A DNA stretch of 64,000 nt from Epiperipatus broadwayi (Eukaryota > Onychophora > Udeonychophora > Euonychophora > Peripatidae): NCBI GenBank assembly GCA_028023455.1, contig JAQFVV010000013.1:12128579-12192578 (forward strand). The letters run 5' to 3'. A program made the position numbers and the translations under genes. Shown in pieces: positions 38,640 through 51,299 of this stretch. Numbering within the stretch: the stretch's first letter is position 1; each line of letters opens with the position of its first letter. Under the pieces are notes generated by a model. It worked only from the letters and a program-made list of their open reading frames with translations, was not told the origin of the DNA and made no database searches.

Positions 38640-41140
38640 TTTACAAAAAAATGTGCTACATGATCCCAGAATTTCACAAGGCAATGCTATTTGGCAGACT
38701 GATGCAGAAGAATTCTTGCAAAAAGAATGGAACAGCAGAAGTATATACAACAACAGGTGCACAACCCAGAGAATGATTCCGGTCTTTCTTTTTCTCCCCT
38801 CATGGTAATGCACTTAAATTGCTCATAGCTGAGATTCATCTATAAAAATAATTCAGAATTTGATTATTATGTAACATCTTATATTTTACTTAAATAATGA
38901 GCTAATAGATAGTGAGTAAATTCTTTTTAATAATATATAGCTCTATAATGTATTAATAACAGAAGTGATTATATATATTGTTTCATTTTTATATATACAT
39001 ATATATTTAGTTTTTACATTAAATTTAAGAAGAAAATGACTAATCTACTTCCACATTCATTGCTGTATATCTGAAGATGATAATCTGACATTCAACATTT
39101 AGTCACTATGGTCAGTCTTTTCCAAGTATCTAATTTTCATCAATTTTGCGATAAAATTTCTAAAGATTTAATTTAAAAAACACATGTCTCCAATCTTCCT
39201 CTCTCTCTTTTTCAGCGAAAAATTTAATTTTGATTAATAAATACTCCAATTTTTTATCCTTAAATTCTTATGTTTAATTTTACTATAGGTATATATTTTG
39301 ACTATTCTCTGGAGTCATATTCACTGTAAATTACAAGATAAAAATATATACTGCAGAATGGTCTTCCATAAAATTCAGTTCTTTCACCTGCTTTAATATT
39401 CAACAATGATCATCCAGAAATAGAATGCAGTAAATTCATATATCTGTACAAAAGAGATCATTTCCAATTTCTTAATAAGAATATGAAGGATTTAAAAATC
39501 TTTTTCAAAGACTGAGATATTATTCTTGCTACAACAAAGATACTATGCTCAAATTTTTTTCTAAACAGGGAAACATTTCATAATATGAATGTAATCTGCA
39601 ACAATAGACTAAAATGTAATCCTGTTCCACTAGGATTAATTTTGAACTGTAACTTAATTTATTGATTCTATCTATAAAAGGTTAGATTTAAAACAATTTT
39701 TAAAAAAATTCTTTGTAAAGTTGGCTGGCACTACTTACTATTGTAATAGAAATATTTTACAGATACTTATATAGCACTAGCATAATCATTAATAAATCCT
39801 ATGCCTTGTGTGAAGAAAAAGTATCCATACTACATCTGGATACTCAACTAAATACTACAATATGAAATATTACTGACAAACAATATGAAATATTATTGAC
39901 AAACCCAAGTCTATTGTCATGTGATGGTTCCCTGTTCTTTCATATATTCATCCAACAAATATGAGTAGTGACCTTCCAAAAAATATATAAGATGCTGATA
40001 AATAGATTAGATTTACCATTAACTTAAGATTCGCCAGCTAAGATCCTTTTTCTGGATGTTCAATCAAGAAGCTCTTCAAATATACAAATATTAGTTTCAA
40101 ATAATAACTTTATTCACACTAAGAAGATACATATGGATATCATTTAACCTCTTTTTATTATAGGTTACATGCTTACAATGTACAGTGGCTCTACAATGAA
40201 AACAATAAATAAGAAAACTAATGGTAAAAATAAAAAAAATTACATAAATATAAGCTACTTAGGAATTATTTGGGTCAATTTGTTGACTACCAAATTCAGA
40301 GTTTTAACAATAAATAACAATTAAATGGAAAGGGCTGGATTATATTAATGTGACAACTTTTAGACTCTGCATAGGAGTCATTATGTCCAGTTCTTTAATT
40401 TTTCCATGACAGTACTTTATTTATGTACCTAAGTGTTTTGATCTTCAGATCTCCAGTTGGTCCCATGTCTGACTGGCTAATCAGTGCTGGCATACTTTCG
40501 AATCATATTCTACAAATATACAAATATTCTACATAATATACAAATATTATGCTATAAAAAATAGATTTCTTGAAAGATTTCAAACAAATTTTCTTTTTCC
40601 AGATATAGTAGTCAACTGAATTTGATTTTCATTGATGCTATTCTAATTAATAAATTCAGGCTACCAATAGTTAATGTGCTAATATGCTTCATAAATATTA
40701 TCAACAGCCTCTAACACCCACAGATGTAAACAAACACAAATCACAAACCACATATAATTTGTGCTATAATGACAGATTTGGAGGACTTAACAAATCACTA
40801 ATAAATCCATCTCTTGGTTGGGTTGAAATCTCTATAGAGATTTATTTACAATGTTAATTAATAAATTTATATATACATCATAACAATAGATAATGTGAGG
40901 AAATATAATAAATAATAGCCAACTTTTTCCACTAATAATAATCATAATATACAATATAGGTCAAATATGATTACAATCATAACTTAAATCATTATTTTTA
41001 TGTACCTGAAAAGCAGAGATATAATTATACTGAATGAGAGACTAATGGTAATGCTGATGCATATGTAATGTGAAAACATCAAAAATACAAATCCAACAAT
41101 AATTCCAATAGTGTTTTCCTGAAGGTTTGTGATGATGATG
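38640..41140. other. No gene seen; AT-rich
   Basis: Open frames on both strands at 38542-38813 are mutual shadows, partly overlapping the mariner remnant. The rest consists of AT-rich sequence with scattered TA microsatellites near 38975-39010. No repeat partner in the window was recognised. Confidence 0.45.
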
Positions 41141-41145
41141 TTTTA

Positions 41146-41662
41146 GTTGTATTTATATGTTGGACTATTTCTATCATCCAATATGAGTATTGAATGTCTT
41201 TAGAAAATTTAATTTTATTTAAATTTTCAAAGTATATCCAGTAATAGCACACAGATTAATATATGCACAATGTTTCGAGAGGAATTATTCTCCTCTCTTC
41301 AGGTGTTTCTGACCTAACCTGTACCAATATTAGCATGGGAATCGAACCTAGACTCTTAGATTCTTGAGTATTGAATTTTAAGGTAATGTTCTAACCAAAC
41401 GAGGATGCATTACCTTAAAATTCAATACTGAAGAATCTATGGGTCTAGGTTTGATTCCCATGCTATTACTGTCACTGGTTAGGCCAGCAATACCTGAAGA
41501 AGAGAGGAGAATAATACCTCTTGAAATGTTATCAAGCATATACTAACCTGTGTGCTGTTGCTAATTGATGAATGTATTTGAAATATTTAAATAAAGTTAA
41601 ATTTTTCTTAAGACATTCAATACTCATATTAGATGATGGAAATAGTCCAATATATAAATACA
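41146..41662. repeat. Palindrome of two tRNA-derived SINE-like units, ~250-bp arms
   Basis: The left arm (about 41146-41392) is the imperfect reverse complement of the right arm (about 41410-41662). The ~18-bp centre contains CTAACCAAACGAGG. On the minus strand the left unit reads CGTTTGGTTAGAAC (D-arm/A-box-like), then about 50 nt later GGTTCGATTCC, a perfect B-box match (GWTCRANNC). The right unit has GGTTTGATTCC, a weakened B box. Both tails share CGAGAGG/CTCCTCTCTTCAGG phrases. A cloverleaf with a proper anticodon stem was not built, so this is a SINE head, not a functional tRNA. Confidence 0.6.
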
Positions 41663-41926
41663 AATAATTCCAATAATCAGAATGAAGATAAAGAGAAGAA
41701 GGCATTATTTTATTTTGCACTATATATTTACAACATTCTTAGGCATATAATATCACATAGATACTATGCCACTAAAATTTAATATGGTTTATTCCTGTCT
41801 GACTTGGGCATAAAAACTTTAGGCACACTTATAAAGATGATAAAATCTAATAAGTTATTAATAAACAGAACATTCATTAAGATAAAATTAATTAATAACA
41901 CACACATATTTAACTATTAGTGATAT

Positions 41927-42211
41927 ACCACTAAACATCACATGATCACTATTTCTTATGCTAGCACATTACTGTTATTAAAACAGGCAAAACTCTCCAT
42001 ACAGTAGTGCCACTCAGTGCCAACCCGAGTAATCAATGTCTGGGGATATTGGATGAGTAGGCACTAGATAGGGATTTTATGCACAAGCCTTCTGACCTCC
42101 ATTGATTACTCTGGTTGGCACTGCGTAGCACTACTGTATGGAGAGTTTTGCCTGTTTTAATAACAGTAATGTGCTAGCATAAGAAATAGTGATCATGTGA
42201 TGTTAAGTGGT
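41927..42211. repeat. Near-perfect ~285-bp palindrome, repeat family C
   Basis: Arms of ~105 bp (from ACCACTAAACATCACATGAT inward to GAGTAATCAATG) pair almost perfectly with the right side around a ~75-bp loop. The arms include TTATTAAAACAGGCAAAACT and CTCCATAC, motifs recurring in all copies of this family (48.9, 52.4, 58.7 and 61.8 kb). High arm identity suggests recent formation or gene conversion. Confidence 0.75.
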
Positions 42212-42573
42212 TTAACACCCATCCTTCCTAATAGGATAATAGTGGCTATGGTTGTTAAAGAGCCAAAGACACCAAAATGTATGGGTATTGAACTGGGTTC
42301 AGACCCATATGACTATATAAGCTACTGAATTGTGTTTTCAATTTTATTCTCATAGTTTTGTAGTTAAGTAGAAATAAAAGGTGGTTGCTGGAAGGTTGCA
42401 TTAGATCCTAAGATCTAGGTGCAGTGCTCTCATCCTCACTGACAAAGGCCACAAGCCAGAAACTAGTCTGGGGATATTGGATGAGTAGACATTAGATAGG
42501 GATTTTATGCACAAGCCTTCTGGCATCCATTGAGTGGCACTAATGTATGGAGAGTTTTGCCTGTTTTAATATT
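42212..42573. repeat. Repeat family C, second unit fused to the palindrome
   Basis: Continues directly from the palindrome. It contains the family C modules in order: ACCCATCCTTCC, CAAAGACACCAAAATGTATG, GAACTGGGTTCAGACC, TTGCATTAGATCCTAAGATC, GGCACAAGCC-like sequence, GGATATTGGATGAGTAG and the end GAGTTTTGCCTGTTTTAAT. The same modules, rearranged or inverted, are present in the clusters at 48.9, 58.7 and 61.8 kb. Confidence 0.7.
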
Positions 42574-42770
42574 AGTGATATAATTAACAATTGACAAAAC
42601 TTTAATTACTGTATTTCCATAATAATCAATCATAGAATTTAAGTTTTCTTTTTTAAATTTATGACAAGAATGAAAACAAATTGCTTTAAAATTTCTTTAA
42701 ATAATTATTTTGAAAATATATTCAGGAAATATTTTATCTAGATATATATATGGACTGAAAGTGTAACATA

Positions 42771-43652
42771 CACCTGGGTCTCGTTTTATGCATTAGATAA
42801 GTTCCTCAGAAAACATGCACAAAAGAAATCACACAAAAATAAACATAACTTATCTTGAAAAATGGGGGATAGGTTCTTGTAATTTTCAGAAATTAGCATA
42901 AAAGCAAAGCGACAAGGAAAATTACTTTAAAATTCACATTAAAAAAATAAGGAAATAAAGTATGACTAATAAAAATTTCAAATCTTTGAAAAAAAGTAAT
43001 ATAAGACAAACTTTTTTTGATTAAAATATGTATAAAAAAATGTAATCATTACCGCTATTTTACAATATGTGTTCGTTTATGAACTAGTAAGAAATCAGAT
43101 TCGATGTGATGTGATGTACTGTAGCTTCTTCTTAAACGGAGTCAAGAATCTCTCAACAATTATGGTTTTCTGTTTCTATATTAAAAAATGAAACTGCAAT
43201 CAAAACAAAAAGATTATATATTATCATTAGAAAGATTATTTTCAGTTAATAAAATCAATAAAATCTTCGTTATTATTTATTTTAAAAATCTAAAAAAATA
43301 TTCATTTCTGTTAATATCTAACAAAATATGTTTTAAAAGTTTAAATATTTATTGTGATATTTTTATATGTATGTATAAATTTATTATTACTATTTATTCA
43401 TTAGTATAAGTAGGTTATTTACATAGAAGCTAAGATTCTAAATACAGCTTCAGGCCATATTCACATAAGCTGCTAATATAACATTATATTTTTGAGGAAA
43501 AAAAAGTATTTCAAGTCAATATAAGTTATTACTAGTTTAAATTTCTTGATATCTAATAAATATAGTGAAATATGAAGGATATTAAGAAGAAACATGAATC
43601 GCATAACTTCAAAATCGCATTAAAAAAATCTGCATAAAATGAGACCCAGGTG
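42771..43652. mobile_element. 882-bp non-autonomous TIR element with TA duplication (same family as 12.8 kb)
   Basis: Ends CACCTGGGTCTCGTTTTATGC and its inverse GCATAAAATGAGACCCAGGTG, flanked by TA at 42769-42770 and 43653-43654. Interior phrases (GCGACAAGG, TTCGTTTATGAACTAGTAAG) match 13680-14156 in the larger relative in reverse complement. The open frame 43188-43409 is AT-biased and not shared, so the copy looks non-coding and would depend on a transposase elsewhere. Confidence 0.8.
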
Positions 43653-43654
43653 TA

Positions 43655-44930
43655 GATATAATAATTTTGTGAATATATTTGAACATTGTTCCCTAAATAA
43701 GGTAAGTTAAATAATTATTTTTAAATAATTCAAATGGAAAATATAAATGAAATTTATATAATTACACTACTAAAAAAAATTTACCTAACTTAAATTCAAT
43801 AAATGTCTATCCATTACTGAAGACTTTTTTTTTCTTTTTAGCAGTCATTCTATATATTAGTCAGAGTTATGCACTACATGATTAAAAAAATTTGTAGCAA
43901 GTAAAAGTTTTAATGAAGTTTCAAAGTATTATTATTGATATAAGACTGTAATTCTTTGACATAAGCCTTATGATGGGGATAGTCATTCCCTCAGAAATCT
44001 ATGAGTAACTGGTCTAAAGTCTTCTGATTATTTAATTGACCATGATTCTGATTGAGTGATTCATTTGAAAAAAAGAGAAGAGCTTGGCCTAGCATTTAAT
44101 AACAACTGAATATCACACTATTAACTAGAATTTTCTATTTTTAAACTGTCACTAAACTTACTGCTACTGTAATTCAATTCAAACTCAAACAAAAACTAAT
44201 TAAATTTCATTATTGTGCCCTTTTTATAAATTTGTGTTTTGACAAGATATTCAAACTAAAACTAATTAAATTTTGTTTTTGTAACCTTTTTATAAGTTTA
44301 TGTTTTGAAAAGATATTTATTTTCCAAAAAATATTTTCTTTTATAATTGTTTTTCTATTGTTCAAACTTCTCAACCATATCATAATTCCTATTGAAACTT
44401 GTTTAGATGCATTCTTACTTTTTTAATTAAATAATCTAAGAAGGTTTCGATTAAAAAAATATTTTTTAAAAATATTTTTTAAACAAATAATAATAATATG
44501 CTTCTCTTCTTTCAAATTAAAATTGTTTAAGCATATTATTTAAATAACTATGAAATACATAATTTTAAATATAGTTTTACCTTTTTTAATCTTGTCTATT
44601 TTAAAATAAATATTTTTTTACTATATACACAATACATAATCCAATTTGGGCATATTGCTAAACTAGAAATAGTATGTAAATTAACAACTCAGACATTATA
44701 CAAATTAATTTTCATGTTTTTTTTAAATATATGAGCACAATTTGTCCCAGTGAAAATATGAAACATTCTCTCTCTCTAAGCTTTCTGCAGCAATATCCCT
44801 GAATCAATGTGTGTTATGCAGCAACAGAATTTATAAATTCACTACAAAAGTTTTAAATGCTATTGTACCTCATTCATAAATCATGACATGAAATGTGATG
44901 GTGTATTTCATACCACTTTAGAAAAACCCA
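43655..44930. other. No gene seen
   Basis: AT-rich. The near-duplicate phrases around 44225-44260 and 44260-44300 (CAAACTAAAACTAATTAAAT, TTTTTATAA, TTATGTTTTGA) suggest a local ~70-bp tandem duplication. The open frame 44232-44426 is hydrophobic low complexity. Confidence 0.45.
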
Positions 44931-44939
44931 TGGTGGAAC

Positions 44940-45895
44940 AATATGCTAACATTAAATTTTTGGTTTAAATTGAGAAAAACTGCTACTGAAATTTTTGAAA
45001 TGATTCAAACTATGTTGGCAGCAAAGCTATGAGTCGTAAGAACATTTTCAATTGGTTTTGAAGACTTTATGATGGCAAGAACATTGAAAATAAAGCCCAC
45101 CCAAATGCATCAAAAGCTACTTGGAAACAAAGAAAACACTCAAAATGTTCCAAAATTCTTTAAACTAATCTATCATACTCATTGAGGAATTCAGTGGCAT
45201 TCTAGAAATCAGTGTCCATTACATTTTAATGGAAGATTTAAAAAGGTGGAAGGCGTGCATGCATTGTGTGCATCATTTCTTAATAGTTGATCAAAAAGAC
45301 ACCAAAATGGAGCAATGCAATCATTGCAACTATGTATCAGAATTCTTGCCAAATAGTATTACAAGTGATGAAATGTGTCAATATGAAACATAAATTATGT
45401 ATCAGAATGTGAAATGGATATCACCATAAGCAAAACAAAAAAAATTGTAAATGAAAGAGTCAAATCAAAACATTGCTCAATATTTTTTTTTAATCCAAAG
45501 GCATTACTTACCCACAAATACATTCCAGAAGATTATATGGTAAAAGCTTGCTACTATTTGGATATCATGGACCAAAGTTTTGCTAAAGTGGCCTAAATAT
45601 CATGTGCAAGAACTTTATTATTGTTGTGCAATAACATACTATCTCTCATTGCCAAGATTGTGCATAATTTTTTTGCTTCAGCATTCATCTTATTTTCTTT
45701 ATTTATCTCCCATTGACTTTTCAATATTTCCAAAATTAAAGTTGACCATGAAAGGAGCATGTCTGGTTCATCCAGAAGCTTGTGACAAAGTTTCTAGACA
45801 CAATTCTCACAGAATATTTCAACGATTGCTCCAAATAGTTTTACAATGATTTCCAGCAGTGTAATGCATCACAAGGAGGCTATTAAAATAATTAA
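44940..45895 (+). pseudogene. Broken mariner transposase
   Basis: Plus-strand translation over several frames gives an N-terminal IKFLVKLRKTATEIFEMIQ block (44954 onward) and NIFNWF (about 45043) followed by RLYDGKNIE. The middle is heavily decayed. A C-terminal region then reads KYIPEDYMVKACYYLDIMDQ (about 45514-45573) and LSPIDFSIFPKLKLTMKG (about 45703-45756), equivalent to the Ser-Pro-Asp-Leu-Ala-Pro-Cys-Asp-Phe-Phe-Leu-Phe-Pro box of mariner transposases. A QQCNASQGGY tail follows near 45855. Length is close to a full ~345-codon gene, but stops and frameshifts are frequent, and the final catalytic Asp box reads Ile-Asp-Phe in a changed context. The frames 45414-45596 and 45580-45849 are its two longest surviving pieces. 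Confidence 0.7.
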
Positions 45896-45899
45896 TAAT

Positions 45900-48290
45900 A
45901 AAAACAAATCATAAACAATGCCTTGTATTTTATTTCATGTCAATCATTTTTTTATAAGACACGATTATTTGATTGGCTAATTTCTGTAAATTCTGATTGA
46001 ATAGTTAATGTATATATATACAATTCTATTACAAATACATAAATAAACAATATATATAGTAACAATGCATAATATATTAATATCTATTGTTATTATATGT
46101 AAAATCTCATGCGACACAAGTATAGAGTAAAAAAAAAACAAGAGCTAAAAGTTTCTGGTTCAAAGTTCAATCTGCCACTGTTCAAATGTCATATCACATT
46201 CTGAATAACTAAGAAAACAATTAGTTAGTTAATATATAGACAGTATAGAGATGTAAGCTAATTTACAATCATTTAAACTGCAACAGTTCATGGTTACAAT
46301 AAGAGAACTTACAAATCTACCTCATATTGAATAAAAAGAAATTAATTATACTTGCTATTTATATACATGAAAAGCTTCTTAATAAAATGTGAACATTTAA
46401 TAAAAAAGGTAATACAAAAAATTCATACTACAGATCAAAATATGGATAAATATATTGGGTTTAAAAAGGACTAATTGAAAATGAAATACATGAATGAGAG
46501 AGCAAATGAATATTATAAATTTCATTGAAAAAAATAAAAAATTGAAAAAGAGTTGAGACAAATATATTACTTGAAAATATTACAATAGATGGCCATATGA
46601 CATATGGATCTCAAAAAGCTGTGAAAATCAAAAAGAGATCACATATGAAAAGAATAATGAGATAAAAAAAAATCTGGAATAAAATGAAGAGTAAATAAGG
46701 AAACCAGCTTTCATCTTAATAAATGTCTTAATAAACTCTTGGTTAAAAAGCAGCAAATAAAAAAATGCACAATAAAGCTATTAACGTGAGACTGGCAAAT
46801 CCTAGGTTCTTGACATAAAAAATGGCAGTGGTTATCATAAAATACTTCAAATACAATGTACATTCTTTATAAAATGATCTCTTCATCAAAAAAATTATTT
46901 TAATTTAGTACTGAAAATATATTAAAATATTATATTTTTTTATAAAATAATTGTTTAACACAATGTTAATATTACTGCACTTCAAGAAACAAGTTTTTAA
47001 TAATACACACACATACCTTTGTAAATACAATTCCTGGATATATATTGATTCTGATAGAATTATTTTAAACATGGTAGGCCTACCCTCTTGTAAAACTACA
47101 ACTTTTTATTGAAGTTAATTCAAAAGACTGCAATCATCACTTAAATGAACAATTTTTATGTAGTATTACCCTTCTTTAAAGAACTTCCAACACCTTTTAT
47201 ATATATATGATTTCAATTACCATAGTAATTTTTAGGAATATGCAATGAAAATAACAAAAATGTATTTTACAATGCCAAGTAAGAAAAAATATTTCCTTCA
47301 GGCAGATAGATAACAGAGACAACCTCTGATTTATATTTTGTTTCAAAAAAAAAAAAATAGTTGGACCTCTTTCAAATGATCTATATTAGATCATTTCCTT
47401 TTCATAACAAAAATAAACTAAGTATAATTTTTGGAATTCACATCCTGTTTCAAGATGGAATTTAAAAAAAGCTGACTAAAATCAATATACTATTATATAT
47501 CTTGAATGGAATATTAGTAGACTATCCAATTCTTTCTTGCTACATTCCTTGTCATGATAGGTTTAACAAAAGCATAACATTCGCCAAAGGGTCCATTCTT
47601 CAATGATATTAAAAGTAATTCATATAACGCTGAAAGAAAACTAGCAGTTCACTTTATAGCCAATATTTGTCTATCAAAATTCAGAAATTGCTGACAAACT
47701 TATTAAATCACTGAATGATGCCAGGAAAAAAAGTGAAGAAAGATTATGAAAAAACAAAACTACAAAATCAACTTGAAAAGCTTGTTGCTGACATAAGCAT
47801 TCATAAAATAAAAATAAAAACTACAACCGTCACTGCTGAGATTATTAATTTTATAAATCAGATTTTTAAATCAAAGATTGATAAAATGAGAAAAACCATC
47901 ATTAGAGCAAAATTATAAGCTTTTGTTTCACAAAATTCATCTAATGTCAATCTAATAAAACAAATACATGTTGGTCAACTTGAATTTGCCTTTGATTGTC
48001 TTAAATTAGGAAAGTCCCAAACTATTCAGCAATATTATTCATATAGAAACTATTTCAAAAATCTGGCATAGAAACAAATATACTTAATCAGTTTCTTTCA
48101 CTAACTCATCCTCTATCACCTGAGAGTGTATTGACATATTTTAGGATTACCAACCTGAAATTAAATTCACATCTTTTCTATCACTAGCTTACATACTTAC
48201 TATTGCCCTATTTTTTTATTTGTAACTGCCAATTTATAATTATATATTTATAACTCAATCTGTCTTTTATTTCTTTCCTTATTCATTTGT
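45900..48290. other. No gene recognised
   Basis: AT-rich. The open frame 47715-47918 encodes a Lys-rich 67-residue peptide starting MMPGKKVKKDYEKTKL; I do not recognise it and find no splice or promoter context, so I do not call it a gene. TA microsatellites occur near 46010-46060. Confidence 0.4.
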
Positions 48291-48295
48291 AATTC

Positions 48296-48437
48296 AATAG
48301 ATACTGAAGGCCCACTATGCTGGAAAGATTATAAAATTAAAACTCTTTTACAGATTTACAGCTCAGCACTATAAATCTGTAAGAGTTATAATTTTATAAT
48401 CTTTCCAACATATTGGACCTTCACTACCTACTGAATT
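48296..48437. repeat. Hairpin with ~65-bp arms
   Basis: GATACTGAAGGCCCACTATG and GGAAAGATTATAAAATTAAA on the left pair with ATTTTATAATCTTTCC and GGACCTTCACTACCT on the right around an ~11-bp loop (CAGCTCAGCAC). Few mismatches. Confidence 0.75.
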
Positions 48438-48944
48438 ATATATATTTAATCATTACTATTATCATTATAATTTTATTTAATTTTTTTCTATTGTTGATAG
48501 CTTAAGGATTGATTGTTATCATTCTACTTTTATATATAATTTTGAAATAGGAACCTTCATTTTTTCATTTGGATATTAGTTAATAATTCATGTTATAATA
48601 TTTTAGGCAAATTATGTAAATGAACCAATTTTATTTTACAAAATATAATTATTTTTAATCACTATATATAAAACTTATATTCTATGCATACATACAAGTA
48701 AGCAAGTATTCATATATTTAATTATTATTTTTTTAAATTGTGAATTAATAATTATTTTAATCCGATTTCAATGTTCATATTTGACTTTATTTGTTAAATT
48801 ATTGTTTGATTTATTTGTTTCTAATTTTTTGTATGTTTTTTTTTTAAAGAATAACAGTTTTACTATCAATTTCCATACATTGATATCTTGTGTTTTTATA
48901 TAAATTTTCAATGAACTAATCTAGTTTTTACTAAATTTTGTCAC

Positions 48945-49622
48945 ATAATCACCACTTCCTATGTTTACACAAGCTGTTAAGACAGTGACAAACTCTCCAT
49001 AGAGTAGTACCACCCAGTGCAAGTCCTAGTAATCAATAGATGGAAGAAGGGGTTTGTGCATAAAATCCCTATCTTTACTCATCCAATATCCCCAGATTAG
49101 TTTCTAGTTTGTGGTTTTCATCAGCCTGAGAGCACTGCAACTAGATCTTGGATCTAATGCAATTCTCCAGCAACCATCTTTTATCTTTTTAGTTAACTAT
49201 AAATCTATTGAGTCCAAAATGAAAAAAGATGTTTTCAATCCAAACTTATAGATCAGAACTTGGTTTACCAATATATTCTGGTCTTTGGTTTTTTAATAAT
49301 CATAGTCACCATCATCTGACAGGCAAGAATGGTATTAAATCACTTAACATTACATGATCAGAATTTCCTATGTTTGTACAAACTGTTAAAACAATGACAA
49401 ACTCTCTATACAGTAGCATCACCTAGGGCAAGCCATGCATTAGATCCTAATATCTAAGTGCAATGCTCTCAGCTCCAAGGCTCCGCACTGATGAAAGCCA
49501 CAAGCTGAGATTTTGGATGAGTAGGCACTAGATAATGATCTTATGCACAAACCTTGCATCCACTGATTAGTATGGCTTGCACTGGGTGGCACAACTATAT
49601 GGAGAGTTTGTTCACTGTTATT
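48945..49622. repeat. Repeat family C cluster (two units, rearranged)
   Basis: Unit one starts TCACATAATCACCACTTCCT, then a GACAAACTCTCCAT terminus, CATAAAATCCCTATC, ACTCATCCAATATCCCCAG and AGATCTTGGATCTAATGCAA. Unit two restarts at about 49345 (CATTACATGATCAGAATTTC) and ends GAGAGTTTGTTCACTGTT. Diverged compared with the 41.9-kb copy, so it is older. Confidence 0.65.
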
Positions 49623-49625
49623 AAT

Positions 49626-50730
49626 GAATTCTGAACTTTATTCTTTGTTTTTGGTATTCTTTGCATTTTATTTTTATTTATAATTCATTGTTTATGTTTT
49701 CTTATTTATTATTTTAATTTTTATTTTATGCCTTTTTAATTTTCTTATTGTGATACTTATTATCCTGTCTATCAAGCATGGCAGCCTTTTTTTTTAAAAT
49801 TATACAATTGCAGGGGCCCACAAATATTTGTTTATGTTTATCGAATATTAAGTGTTAAGTTTAAAAAATTAATAAATTGGTTATAAATTACATTCAGAAG
49901 GTTTATTTCAATTTTTTATTTATTTATATTATAACGTGTAAATGTCAACATGCTCAGAACATTGTGGTAGTTTGTTTACATTATGATGAAAGTTTGAGAT
50001 CTACCTTTGACAGAACAGCATGCAGTTGAGTATTTTCAAAGGTATGGATCTGACATAATGAAAAGTCTGCATTAATGAGCATGATATGACACTTCATGTT
50101 TATATTTTTTTTATATACACTAATGAAGCAATGGATCCGGAAGTCCGATCCCATGCTTCATAGCCTTCTATAGACTTAACTAATATTGTAGACCTGAATT
50201 AAGTTTATAGTACAGCATCAGCAGGGTTTTGCATTAAGGCTAAAATTAATACGTTCATTTTGTTTACTTAACGATATTTAAATTTGTATTTGCGTTAAAA
50301 TATTTCTTTTAAAATAAATTCTGTTAAGATTAAATTGCTATTAAAATTTACTTTTAAAACTTATTAATCAAACATATACAGACGTCAAGCGTATATATAT
50401 GAGTTAATGCAAAATTCCATTGAAATAAAATGTTATTTTGTTAAAAGAAATAATATATTTTTTTTAATTTTGTTAAAATATGGCGTATGATTTTATTTTA
50501 AGATAAGCCTGCCAACATTTCTAAAGGAATGTATGTTTTAATTAGTTAGCCCATTCAAGGCAAATTAAAGATGGCCTTTTTTAATTAATAAAAATTCAAA
50601 AGTTAAATACAGAAATCTAGAATAAGAAATTAAAAAGTTTATTTTTAGAAAAAGTTACCTTGAAACAAAGGAGCGTGAGGGGCTTATCAAGATCTAAAAT
50701 CATATGCAAAACAATAGAAGGGTAGCTGAC
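49626..50730. other. No gene seen
   Basis: AT-rich sequence. It contains short GC-richer islands such as GGATCCGGAAGTCCGATCCC near 50132-50151 (partly self-complementary). Nothing coding is visible. Confidence 0.45.
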
Positions 50731-50737
50731 AGAAAGG

Positions 50738-51290
50738 TATAAAAAGGAGAAGAGAACAAAAGACTGGGCTCTCTTTGGTTCTTTTGCTGATTCGTGCAGA
50801 TCCTATGTCTAGATTAATGAGATTTTACTTTTAAAATCTCTCTGGTCTCCTATGCTTATTCATGCAGATCCTGGGGTGTGATTCTCTGAGATTTTGTTTC
50901 TAAACGCAGAAAATATTGTTCCTGAATTAGGCAGATTTTGCCATTCAACTCGTTCAGATTTTGCTCCTGAATTTATTCAACTTTTGTCCTCGAAATCACT
51001 GTTATAAGTTTCAACATGCGACAAGTTAAAATTTATATTAATTTGATGGACGCGACCATGATTGGCGGGTAGGCAAACAGCTTTGCCTGCCGCCGGGGTC
51101 CTAAAACTATCAAAATGCCATAACCTGTCCAACAAAGAGAAACCTGAACTGTGAGCTGTGTCTGTGAACTTTGTGAATAAAATGCTGCATAATTTCCATT
51201 TCTTTGTCCGGACAAATCCCAACGTATTCAATCAAGCCACCACGTCGAGAGAACTGGATCCAAAGAACAAGGACCGGTAACTGTATAAAA
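50738..51290 (+). promoter_or_regulatory. LTR-like promoter / transcript-start remnant
   Basis: TATAAAAAGG at 50738-50747 is followed by a less AT-rich stretch with CpG, an AATAAA at 51176-51181 and a donor-like CCGGTAACT with GT at 51277-51278. This order (TATA, GC-richer transcribed sequence, poly-A signal, splice donor) resembles an LTR with untranslated leader. It also parallels the TATA-to-GTAAGC arrangement in the family B elements. No second LTR, pol motif or target duplication was found. Minus-strand frames at 51231-50977 and 51215-51033 overlap it and show no known domain. Confidence 0.3.
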
Positions 51291-51299
51291 ATCTCCTCA

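Noticed and set aside
38542-38813. Overlapping open frames on both strands
   Set aside because: Neither matches a known domain; the mariner remnant explains part of the region in another frame.
47715-47918. 67-codon Lys-rich frame as a small gene
   Set aside because: Biased composition in AT-rich DNA, no conserved motif, no splice or promoter support.
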